Shown: piece after piece, positions 41,520 through 52,959 of the stretch
How the letters are laid out: the number at the start of each line of letters is the position of its first letter
Numbering within the stretch: the first letter of the stretch is position 1
Assembly (NCBI GenBank): GCA_021234155.1
Contig: JAJEKV010000017.1
Location: forward strand, 4,808,792-4,872,791
Reading direction: 5' to 3'
Length of the DNA stretch: 64,000 bases
From: Isoetes taiwanensis
Taxonomy: Eukaryota; Streptophyta; Lycopodiopsida; Isoetales; Isoetaceae
Notes under the pieces: model-generated
The model's input: the letters and a program-made list of their open reading frames with translations, nothing else
The model's database searches: none
What the model was told of the DNA's origin: nothing
Position numbers and translations under genes: made by a program

Positions 41520-44500
41520 TTTTGAACCTCCATAACTTGAGCTACAGAGCTCCAAATCGCCTGAAATTTGTTGCGTTAGGACCGTTAGACAGCCTAGAAT
41601 CCATTTATGACCTCAAATTAGGATAGAAATGTCAAACCCCATCTCAAAATGACCAAAATTGCTCAAACCCTTGAATTGCTTTCCCAAACTGTAGTTTGTT
41701 TGTAGATAGAAGCATACCCCATTAGTAGCTCGCAGAAATCTTGCTCTCGGCTCGAAGCTGATGCCTTACTCCTAGGTAGAAGTGCTCGGGGAACACCCCT
41801 TTGTTATAGTCATCTAGACCTTAGCATAGCAACCCAAGTCCAACTGTTGGTACACCACCTGCTTTCGAGCCAAAGGCATAAACCTTGACCTAATTACATT
41901 GTCCTTCTAATAGAGTTTGACTTATATAGCGCCACATTGACACTCCCTATTGCGGGATACCTAGAAAGGAGCTAGAGCCTAGAGCTGCCCAAGTCATTCC
42001 ATGTGTAGAGATTGGACCCCCCAAACCAACTTTGCTAGGACCTTAGAGTATACCTCAAACACCATGAGGGCTTTGCAAAACAACCCTCATGTCATGCCAT
42101 ACCACACGTCCTAATGTCCATAGACTTGTAGATTATAGATATGTCTTGATAATCTTTGCTCAAGCCATCTTGCTTGCTTATAGAGCCCGAATGTTGTAGG
42201 AGAGCCCTTCAAGTAGACTTTTTAGACTCTAGGATACACAGCGTTGCTTTTGAAGGGACGGGGCGAGCCACTGAGGGGCGAGCTAAAGGGCAACTTCTTG
42301 AAGACATCAAGGTCCCAGCCAATGCACAAAACAGATAAGGAGAGGAGACCGAAAAGGCGGACCCAAGAGGGGAAGCACAACGACAAACACCTCAACCGAC
42401 AAACAAGCGGTAGAACAGGACACCACAGACCTATCATCAATCTCCATCAAATGGGAAGAATATTGGTAACCAACGGCACCAAGAATGTTCTAGATGTCAA
42501 CCTCCGGGCTACCGTCCACGAGCTCACATCGAGAAAAGAGGATCTCAACGCCTTCACCAACTCGGCGCACATGAGTTTCAAATGGAAGAAGCAGCGAGAC
42601 AACAAAATACAGTACGAGGAAGATGTTAGGCATCGATGTCGCGTTAGCATCACGAGCTAGGGCGGAGGGCATAATCTTCCGTCGAGGGAGACAACTCATG
42701 GCGACACAGGAGGCGTATAGAAACCGGAGGAAGATCACCACGACCTTGCGGCCCCCGAAGCTCAAAGCGCCGCGTCAACAAAAGGAGTAACCAAGCTAGG
42801 CAACCACAAAGCACCTAAGGCTGACCAAGATGAGCCTCCAGCTCCCTTGCACCCGGCGGAGAACTTTCATCGGTTCCAAAAAGGTAGGAGACCATGAGAG
42901 GGAGGAGACGCATATCAAGGAACATTTCCACTTCGAAGGCTGTATCGGCGACTAGGGGCAAGACCAAGGAGGAGAATATTACTGCTCAAACAGAATTCCG
43001 GACCGGGGAACACCTAGAAACCAAAGGAAGGGCGGCTTTACTACGTCCCGGCCAAGGAGTCGCGAGACTTCGAATGGTTAGGACCCAAAGGGCGGAGGAG
43101 AGCGACCTAGCCGGCAGGTACAAATCACGCAAAGGCGACGAAGGAGCCATGGTAGGGGGCAATGGAGATGACCACACTTCCAAGCAGTGAGAGCCACTTG
43201 AGAATAAAGCAAAGCCCAAGCAGCGAGTCGTGACTCGGAAATTCAACCGGGGAATGACAATGCACGCCTACCAATCACGATCTCGAGCTTGAAGACATTC
43301 AAGAATGCCCGACCCAGCAAATGCCGGTGACCCTACTCAAGCTCGATCAATGGCACCTTAAATCAGCAATCTTGCAACGAGACACCGCGATGTAGGGGCG
43401 TGGCGGTTACCGCGATTCCTCGCGGCGAATATACAAAATAAGGAGGAGCATCTTTTCAAGGGATCACATCGATGAACACTCTTCGCGAACTTGAGGTGAT
43501 CAGCTCGGATCGGACATGAAGCTCAACAATAGTAGCGCATCTCAAGAAATCCCGAGTCAACTGAGCGAAGAAGATGCAAACAAAACCAGAAGAATCAAAT
43601 GCGATAGGAGGAAGGGAAAACCTAGAGGAGTATAAATAATTAGGTAGATCTTAAGTAGTTGTTTTGCAAAAGTGGATGAATTAAAATCCCAATGTAAATG
43701 CGTATATGTCTATTGTATATCTAGGATGTCCACATATATAGTGGAGAAACATGGGTTTAGAGTCATGTTTTACAGATTTAGCGCTTAGATCAGGAAGCTC
43801 CTTCACTTCGACTACCAAAGGAGGAAACAAGGAAGCACAACCATAGCCCAAGATCAAAATGGAAGAGCAAGTACGAGGGAGAAACGCCCAGAGCCCAAGC
43901 AAACCTTCGACTCCAAACACTTCGGGAACTGCCCTCAAGTAGAAGACCGCTCGTCCACCCAATGTCAGAACAAGAGACAACACCGGTCATGTCAAGAGCA
44001 TCAGCATTGCACCAGGACATCGTCAGGGCGCAACACTACCTCTAGTAGCAGTGGCAGCACTTGACGAACTTATGACATGAGTGGCCTCAACAATGGAAGG
44101 AGGAACACCCCGACATCAACGAGCCAACTAAGAAGGCAACATCTCGACGACCATAATTCCAACTTGTGGTAATATAGGGGGATGTGCTATGACACGTGTA
44201 TTAGATGGAGATGCACTACTTAAAGGCACCGCGACGAGGAGATATGCCCCCAACAACTAGGTGATGGCTTCGGTGCTCCTACCAAGAATTAGAAGAGAAG
44301 AAGCCGACCATATCTCCGACATGTGGCACGCCAAACGCCCAAGGTAGAAGCATTCGACGCCTTTAACGACAAGGATAGCAACCAAGCACCTTCGCTTAAA
44401 AGAGACTTCAAGATAATAGCCGGGCTATTCAACGACAAGAGTATATCTAAAGGCGGATACTTCTTCAACGCAAAGGGTCAAGCCGCTGGGCAGAGATAAG

Positions 44501-46729
44501 GATCCATCATCCCGACAAACGAGCCATCGGGGAGGAGAGTCATGATGCCTTACTTGCCAAAGAGACCGACATGCATAGAAGGACAAAGGTCGGGGCGAAA
44601 GATGGAGAAGTGCTAGCAACCGACTTCTTCCACGAGCTTCCCAGAGGCAACAGGAGGATCAAAACGGACGAGCACAATAAAGCCACCGGAAGGTACCTCA
44701 AGACAAGAAGACGGCATAGTGGAACGTGACAACGTCCAAGCCATGTGATCGAGGGGATCGAACAAGGAAGTTTGGAAGCTCGATGGAGAAGCAACTAGGC
44801 GAGGCGAGCCGACGACTTGCACGCGGCCTTGCATGCAACTTGGTGAACCCAAGGATGAACGATTCAAAGAACAAGCAGAGAAGAGAACAACTCCAGAGGA
44901 GTATAGCCAAAGGAATCGCGCACAGCCTCAAGAGACGCCTTCAAATAGCTTCAAGTATCATGAAGGGGGGAACAATTATTGCCCGAGAACAGGATCAAGA
45001 AGCAGACTGAAATGTCGAAGCATCAACGACAAGCACACCTTAGTTAGAATGTGATGCAAAGCGGTTGTGCCATAGCCGACAAACACGGAGGAGGGCCCAA
45101 GTATATCAACAAGTTACCCGAGTACTGAGCCGGCGTGCACAAATAGGAGGATATAGATCGTCAACACCATTGCAGGGAGGAACACCGATGACATTGCCAA
45201 GGAGTAGGTGTCCAACTTCGAAGGGAGGCACAAAGGGAGACCCTAATAGCTCTAGTAGTAATTGTAATTATGTAAGCTATATGTTGTGCATGTATAGTTC
45301 CCTTGTTATTTCTTCCCTCCCATAGCGTAACACATCAAAGGAAGAGATGTCATGCAAGTTGCAGGGGTGAAGCAATCAACATCGTCAACACTCTTCGGGC
45401 AACACGATAACGACAAGAGGACTCGACGTATGAGACATCGATGGAGTCGAAGAAACAATATCGGATACAGAGTCATCCTTTAGCTGCCAAGACAAAGAGT
45501 TCAAGATGAAAGATCTCTTTCAACAAGCGCCCACTTTCAGGCATTTGAAAAGCGGCATGCAAGATTCAAATGATCAAGTACACCATCAAGCCACCAGCAA
45601 TGAGAGGCTTCTAACGAACAAAGTCAACCTCTACATCAAAGAGGAGCCACCGTCAAGGAGACTGAAGTATCGAGCGACTCGGGAGAACGTTACCTTGCTC
45701 CTTCAAGCAGGCAACGAGCGGATGAGCTTCTAGCAAGCTCAAAGATCTAAGGCCATGGGGCCTAGTAGGTTAAATGTATGGATGGTAACATCCATATTGG
45801 GATTAGAAGGCAATTCCGGATATTCTCGTTGAAAGGATTGCCCAATTGGGAAGGAGACGCATAGGAGTAACTAAAATTATACACGATTGTTAACAGACAT
45901 CCAACGTATTGAAACCACTTGGTGAGATTGATCTCCTCGCTAAGAAGGAATCACTACTAGGATAATTGTTGACCATGTATAAATCTAGTATCTCCAAAAG
46001 AATAAACCGAAAGAAAAGAAGTAATCTAACAAGTCCGGCCAACTTGTTACGATGACATCAATTCGATTGGTAGGAATATTCCAAGAGTTTAAATAACTAA
46101 GAAAGGGGGAATCTCTAGAATAATAAAATAATAGTACATGCAAGGTACATCTAAAATAAAATTATAGTAATCAAATAGTCTTTTTGAGACAAAAGGAATT
46201 GTCGTCATGACAAAACCTTGTGGTTTAGAATCGTTCTAACTAAGTAGATAACCCATAATTATATTGAAATAAATGATAACATAATATGTGCATCCATCTT
46301 AGATGGTTATATATGTTAGCTAAGGCTAGTAACTTAATGCGCTAAGTAAGAAGCGTATAACCTCTTAGGGGAGAGAATAGATATGGCGTTGTGTGCAATG
46401 TCATTGAAGGGTCTTGAGGACCATTTTTTTCGAGAAGAAAGTGGGAGGGCTCAATCTTATGATTGAGCGTACTTGCACCAAATTGGTGAGTAGAATAGAG
46501 TTCACTCGCAATGGCGGCGAATAGAGCGTAAGATAGATAGATAGATAGCTCGGGGAGGCCTTCAGCGTGCGAGGCCCGGCGTAGTAGTGAACTACACCAA
46601 CGAAGTGGAGCAAAACTATGGGAGCAATGAACGACCAAGTCACCTCCAAACTACTCGACGCCGGCTCAATGAGTGGATGCGTTCTAGCCTTAGGTAAGGT
46701 ATGCACATGTATTATAAGCTTTAATGTGT
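41520..46729. other. LARD internal region, no recognisable coding capacity
   Basis: About 5.2 kb. From about 42240 to 45730 it is purine-rich and ORF-containing but without Gag, protease or pol motifs. Frames such as 42244-42660 and 42894-43190 are short and basic. A (TAGA)n microsatellite lies at about 46524-46547. It could be decayed gag, but I cannot show it. Confidence 0.5.
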
Positions 46730-46733
46730 CTTA

Positions 46734-48450
46734 GGGTGTAAATATGGTAATGCTACCCAAAAAGCACTATCCGGACAAGTGCTTTAAGTGCTTTAGGTGC
46801 TTTACCCTCGAGTGCTTTTTCATTCAACGACCTCGGGGGGTTGTTACTCCAGAAATAGGATGGATCATTCCGTGGAGGTAAGGATCGATGAGATGGATGA
46901 TCCCGCGGTGGGAGATCTCCGAAATGGTAAGGATCGCTGACGAGGATCTTCAAGGGCGGGAACTCCATTGGCGGGAACTCCATTGGCGGGACAAGATTGA
47001 TGGAGTTTCTCTTTTTCAATGCAGTATAAGAACACAAATTAGAGTTCAAATCGGCATAGAAATCATAGGTGAATTAACAATCTTTTATTGCAATTTGATT
47101 TAGATTGATAATTCAATCTCTGTTGCATTGGAGATTGAATTGTGGGCAGCTCTCTTGAAAGCATCCATTTAACCGGAAGAAGCTTTTTAGGATTCAAATC
47201 AAGTGAGAAGAGACAATCTGATTACTCTTTGTTTTTCTTAAGAGTATTTTTGTTCCATTCTTTCAATGTATTATGCATCTCTAATGTTGTATCCTAGATC
47301 TACGTTATTTTTTTTTCCCCAAATGGGAAAATTGGCGAGCACTCAGACATTGATATCTTGAGTTCTACCAATCTATTTGGAGCGATTTCATTTTGATCTA
47401 GAAGTATACTTCGGTCTCTTTCTTTTGCAATCAAAATCACACAAATCCGATCTCTGAGGAGTGAGAAATAGCCTCTCAAACTTGGCTGATTTTCTGTTAC
47501 AGTGGGTGCAGAAATTGATGTCACAAGAATATACAAAATTCAGACTTTAATATCTTGAGTGGTGCTGATTGGTTTTGAGTGATCTCACATGCATTTAAAA
47601 CTAGACACTTAGCACTTTCTCTTGCAATTTAAATCACTCAAATCTGAGCTATGAGGATTGAGAAACAGTCTCTCAAAGTTCTAATTTTTTGTTACATGTT
47701 CTGATTTTTTGTCACAGAAATATACCAAAACTCAGAATTTGATATCTTGAGTTTTAATGAATAATTTTTGATGATTTTACCTGCGTCTAAAAGTAGACAC
47801 TATGGCCTTTCTCTTGCAGTTTAAATCAATTAAATCTGAGCTTGGATGCGGGAGAAATGACCTCTCAAAGTTGGTCAATTTTCACTAATAGTGGGTTAAC
47901 ATTGTCTTTTATGTGATCATTGTTGTTCTATATTGTTGTGAGTAGTCTTGCGTGCATTCACATTTCGTCATTTACATTATTGATCAAGCTTTGTTAATCA
48001 GAGTTTTGAGATCCTTTTGTATCAAAGCAATCTTAATACATTCTTGCAATTCCGTCTCTGTATTAAAACAATCTTAATACTGTTCATGCAATTCCATTAC
48101 TTCTTAGTTTTATCCTTGCAATTCCATTACTTCTTTTTGAACAGACAACCAGTCTTCTTTGTTTGTTATTTTCTCTCTAACTTTCTCCATACTCTATTGA
48201 AACCAATCCAACATCGAAACTGCCATGTAATGTATCTCAGCAAAAAAAAAATTTGACATTACACGGCATCAAAATGCAAAGATTGGAGAGTATCAGAGGT
48301 GATAATTATTAATCTAACTTAGCCGAGAACAAAGTACAGGCAGGAAGCATTTACGGCATGACTTTTGGCCGTGAGCAGCCAAGTGCTTTAAGTGCTTTAA
48401 GTGCTAAGTGCTTTCGCGTTTTTTTGGGTAGCATTACCATATTTACACCC
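46734..48450. mobile_element. Non-autonomous Harbinger-like DNA transposon
   Basis: Near-perfect terminal inverted repeats of about 29 bp: gggtgtaaatatggtaatgc at 46734 and its complement ending at 48450. Flanks are ctta/ctta (46730-46733 and 48451-48454), readable as a 4-bp or a TTA 3-bp target duplication. Multiple subterminal copies of aagtgcttt sit at both ends. No transposase. TTA duplication and GGG-starting ends suggest PIF/Harbinger (inference). The interior contains diverged direct repeats with 'gatatcttgagtt' near 47352, 47550 and 47742. Confidence 0.85.
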
Positions 48451-48454
48451 CTTA

Positions 48455-50119
48455 TTGATAAGTTAAATATAGATCCTAATAACTGCATAGAAATTGTTGT
48501 ACGTATATGTATCATAGGGAAATAAGTTAAATAACAACGATAATGTGAAGTAGCATGTTAATTAATCCTTCGCAAGGATGCAATTCCTTCCAAGGATAGC
48601 TATAGGTCCTTATAAATATAAATAGAAAATAGAATTCGGATATACTTAAGTGCATCTTAGGGATATACTTCCAAGGGTAATGCAGACCCAAGGAAGAGAA
48701 TAAGAAGCACATCTAATTCTTGTGTATGATAATTAAAACCCTGTCTATAATACAATAGGTCTAAATCAGGGTTATTGTTTAAATAATCGCGATCTAAAAG
48801 TCGTTAAATATTGCAAAGCTTAGAGTAAATATAATTGTACTATCGGAAGTAATGTATCCGATACTATGATAATGTTAATTCATAAATATTATCTTAGGGT
48901 AATTATGTTAATCACATGCATTAAATGAGCCAGAAAAAAATTGGCTCGGGCGCATCGATTTGTGTTTAGATTAGTTTCATGTGTAGTTAAGATTAATCTA
49001 CGCATGCAACCTATGCTTGGTATGGATTGCATGCGTTGTTACCGATGATGAGACCACTACGGTGATCTCTAGGGCGTGGTGTAATGTCAATGTAGGCATG
49101 ACCGCGTTTCCGCTTGGATGAGTGGAAGGTAGATTAGAAAGTCTACTTCTGTTCCACGGAAGTAGACAACCTCGAGAGAAAGGAGGTCATTAAGGAATGC
49201 ATTGATAGGAAAGGCACCTTTAGCCCCATATATGCTTTGATAGGAGGAATCTATCCTTCACGCCCCACGCTGGGAAGGATATCCTCCCATTTGGGCAACT
49301 AGAGGTGTAGGCATGAGCGGCATATAGGCATATAGGTATTTGTCTCTCCACGGCCATAATGGAAGATCCACCCTCTTCCTGGCCAGGAGATTAGCCATGC
49401 ATCCATGTAGATAGGTGGGGTGGTCACCATATAACCAAAATTTTTGTAATAATTAATAATAGGTAGTGTGGTGCCTGTAGGGCCTAAGCTCGGGAGGGCA
49501 AGGAGGTCGAGCCTCTGAAGGCTTGCAACACAAAATTTTGTATAATGTGTTGCAAGGGATGAAGAGTACCTTAGAAGTGTAAATTTTGTATGAAATTGAT
49601 AAACTTTGATTAACTTAAATGTTGTATTAAGTAAAGTTAATAATTACCTTGCGTGGATTAAGTTATGATGTGATAAGTTAATGGGATAATGAAATAGTAA
49701 TGTCTTAAACATTACCTTAGAGTAATTCTAATAATTAAGATAGTAAGTATGTAATTATAGATATTGTAAAAATTAATGCAGGATTTTAAGGTGCGAAGAC
49801 CTGCAACACAAATTTTGTTGGAATGTGTTGCAAGGAATGAAGAGTACCTTAAATAATAATTGTATATGAAAGTGTTAAATTGTGATAAACTAAATGTTGT
49901 GATAATAGAAACTAATAAGTACCTTATTTTAGTAGAAGTTACGAATTGACAACTTATTTGATAATGTAATGGCGTAATAATGATTTAAAAATATTATCTT
50001 AAGGTAATCGTAATAAATGTGTAAGTATTATAGTAGTATATCGTATGCATCAGGTTGATTGCAGGTTAGGAAGATTCCAAGGTGGAGACCCGCGATCTTT
50101 GCGCGGGCGACATCATTTC
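48455..50119. other. LARD 3' internal region with diverged tandem repeats
   Basis: A/T-rich and non-coding. Units of about 275 bp carry a 'tgcaacacaaaattttgt...atgtgttgcaa' palindrome (about 49524-49556 and 49800-49834) and 'atgaagagtacctta'. Related 'attatcttagggtaatt' blocks occur near 48890, 49720 and 50000. Confidence 0.6.
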
Positions 50120-50132
50120 AAGGTGGGGAGAA
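50120..50132 (+). promoter_or_regulatory. Polypurine tract
   Basis: aaggtggggagaa lies directly before the TG of the 3' LTR, the expected place for the plus-strand primer of reverse transcription. Confidence 0.88.
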
Positions 50133-51842
50133 TGTGGCGTTCCGGCCGATTATCGCTCCGGGGCGTATATTGTCTTTGCCGTCGCCACGCGTTACCGCCA
50201 CCCGCCCGGCGTGTACGCCAACGTGTAGCCAAGTGGGTAGCCCCTAGGGGGCAACTTGCTAAGAATGTGCATTAGTATTAATGTGCACATTTTCCAATGT
50301 ACACATTAATGTGGGCACACATTTCCATGTGGCCACTTGATGCCAAGTGGGCCATACCCATAGGTGCAATTAATGTGCACATTTTCCAATGTACACATTC
50401 ATTAATGTGCACACATTTCCATGTGAGCACATTTGGGTGCACACCTTTCCATGTGGGCACATTTGGCCACCTAGCCCTTAAAGGCAAGTGGGCCCTTTTC
50501 CCAATTATCCCACATGCCTAAAGGGGATAATTGGAAACCCTAGCCACCCCCTTGTCTATTTAAGTAGGAGAACCCTAACTTGCCCATTTTCGTTTCTAGG
50601 GTTTTAGAGCTCTGTTTTGGCTGCCTCAAGAGCCAAAACCGCCTCCCAGACTCTGTCTGAGAGAACTGCATCATTAGTTTTCCTTGATTCGAGCATTTCA
50701 GCAGGATGGTCGAGTTCAGTCGGGGAGGAGGAACTCAAGGATGGGGTATTTAGGCAATTTAGTAGTCTAAACCCCATTTCAGCCATCGAATCGGTGGGTT
50801 TAGCCTCTTAAATTGCCCATAGCAGCCCTCTAGAACTCTAGATAGCGATTCTAACTAAAGAACCTAACTCTATGATATAGATTAGATTTTTGTTCTTTAG
50901 TTCTTTCGTGATAATATATGGATGATGTATCTCTGTGAACTCCTTGTATTGGGAAGGGGGTAGAGACCTAAAGCTTGGTAGTAGATGCTCCTAGATTAGC
51001 CTCTCTAGCACACTATAGATGCGGCTTTGTGCACAAGAGCCACACACCGGTTGTGGGTGAAGGGGCGGACCCGGCTTATAAGGAGGTTAGTGTTCGACTC
51101 TTGAGCGATCCCTATGGTGTGTTAGTGCTACCGGGGATCATTGTGACTAGGTCTAATGGCTTGCCACTGCGTGTGGGCAAGGCATGGGCTGCATTTACTC
51201 GTGAGGTGGTGAATATGACCTTCCATTGAGTTCAAGTCGAATACGGGCGGTGGCCCTCTAGTCACCTTGAGTCGGCATGTAGATCTCGGAGGGAGAGATC
51301 CCTACCGCCCCATCGGGCCGGGGAGATGCAACCCGGGATATAGCCCCTTGGCTATGCATCCGTGGACTCTGATCGAGTCCCAACACTTTTCAGCCTACTC
51401 GCAAAGTGTGCACGGGGAGGGGCGGATGGAGTGGACAACCCAATGCCATGTTCTTATGCCCACCAAATCCATTGCCATGAATTGCATGCGCAATGACCTC
51501 TGGAGACCCAAGCTTGTCGGTCCATCCCCGTGTAGGGAGCCTTGGGTAGGATTTCCTCTATGCATTGTGCTGATCATTGTCTTTTGCAGATGTGATGTGC
51601 CACCCAGAAGGGTGGGTATATGTGTTGCTCTTATATAACCGACATGTATGTTTACGCTTCAGCAGACTAGGTAGGCCCCGAGGGGAGGCGGGTACAATGA
51701 CCCTTTCACTCTTCCCCTTTGGAACCCGCCACGGTTTGCGGTGTTATGTGAAGGGCCCCGTATATCGGCATGGAGCTGGTATGGGGAAGAACTCTGTTTG
51801 TATCACGGTGAGTGCAGAGTATCACAGTAGGGGACGTCCACA
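50133..51842 (+). repeat. 3' LTR of the LARD-like element
   Basis: Begins tgtggcg and ends cgtccaca. Matches the 5' LTR throughout. Visible differences cluster at CAG/CTG or CG-containing words, for example agccggga/agcagga and agcagattc/agcgattc. Confidence 0.9.
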
Positions 51843-52944
51843 GCCGGCATTTGTATTCCTTACACTCGACATCAAACCACCGATTACGGGGGAATGTTGC
51901 GATCCCATGATACCTCTCGGGCATGCTATCCCAAAACATCTTTTTACGCAATAGTACCAAGGAGCTCAATCGGTGACCCGTTTCTTTGCTCTAGCGTGGG
52001 GGCACTGCAAAATTCTGAAAAGGTCATCTATGAGCATATCAGCATAATCCTTTGCACGCTCATAATCCAATCGCAAGTGAGGTATACAAGGAGCTGCTTG
52101 AGTAGAAGGGGTTCTAGCGACTGCCAAGCCAAGCTGCGGAGTAGAGTGGAAGGTGATCTCGAGTCCGTCTCCTCATCTCTACATGCGTGCCTACCGAAAG
52201 TGGTTGATCAAATGTACATCCTTTCGGCGACTAATAGATAGTCCACCACACTAGATCCTCCACCTGATTCTCTTGTGCGCGGGTGCACTTACGGGGAGGA
52301 AGGCCCGTGCGGGCCATTACAAATTACCAAGTCAAAGACACCACATAGTAGAAAACAGATGCATGCCAAAGCGGTGTGACGACTATCATCTGATGTTCGT
52401 GGCCAAGCCGCCTCCGCGGGGCGCAGCTGTAACACATCCTGAGCCAAAGGATCAACTCTCATGGGCTGCTCTACTCCTGTCCGTGCATTGAAGTCCCCAA
52501 GGAGTACCACACTACCCAACTGTCTATGTTGCTGTATGTCATCATATAGATCGACATATGGAGCTAGCCTATCCACATCTGAGTGGGCATGGTAAAAGTT
52601 GCTTTCTGCATGTGGAAAGTAGCAAGCAGCCAAGAAGAGAGGGTTGCCACTACAATTCTGCACCCGCACCCACAAGTACTGGTTGTGTCTGTCAATCTTG
52701 TGCGGGGAAGACCGACCGTGCCAAAGACTCCCGGTAATAACAGGCAACCCATCCATGTCCCTCTTGCTGGCAATGCTATTGAAGACCGAGAAATGTTGAT
52801 AGCCTAAAAGATCAGGTAGCTCAGGTGTCTGCGTGCTCCCATGTCTCCATGAGGAAGATGAGATCCATACCTACAAAGAACAGAAGTTGAGACTATCCCC
52901 TTACGCCATGGGAAACCTCGACAATTCCAGGAGACCACCTGAAG
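51843..52944 (-). pseudogene. LINE ORF2 N-terminal part: APE-type endonuclease
   Basis: The minus strand starts with VVSWNCRGFPWRKG near 52944, then DLIFLMETWEH near 52840 (catalytic Glu), VVLLGDFNARTGVEQ near 52500 (Asp and Asn of the active site) and VDYLLVAERM near 52230, with frameshifts between. After the domain, RWFDVECKEYK near 51870, a typical linker motif of LINE ORF2, abuts the LTR of the large element. This endonuclease nicks target DNA to prime reverse transcription. The stretch that should connect to the RT at 38525 is largely absent. Confidence 0.82.
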
Positions 52945-52959
52945 GCACATTCCCTATTT

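Larger units (their letters stand above)
38526..51842 (+). mobile_element. 13.3-kb LTR retrotransposon without recognisable gag/pol (LARD-like)
   Basis: Two 1.7-kb direct repeats with TG...CA ends (38526-40236 and 50133-51842) flank about 9.9 kb. A primer-binding site follows the left LTR and a polypurine tract precedes the right one. No protease, RT, RNase H or integrase motif was found on either strand, so it is non-autonomous. It inserted in the L1-like LINE. The expected 5-bp target duplication is not evident (flanks 'gagcc' and 'gccgg'), and LINE sequence between endonuclease and RT is missing. Confidence 0.88.

Noticed and set aside
42244..45733. Short basic frames in the LARD body as possible Gag
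   Set aside because: No zinc knuckle, capsid motif or protease is visible, and frames are short and overlap on both strands.
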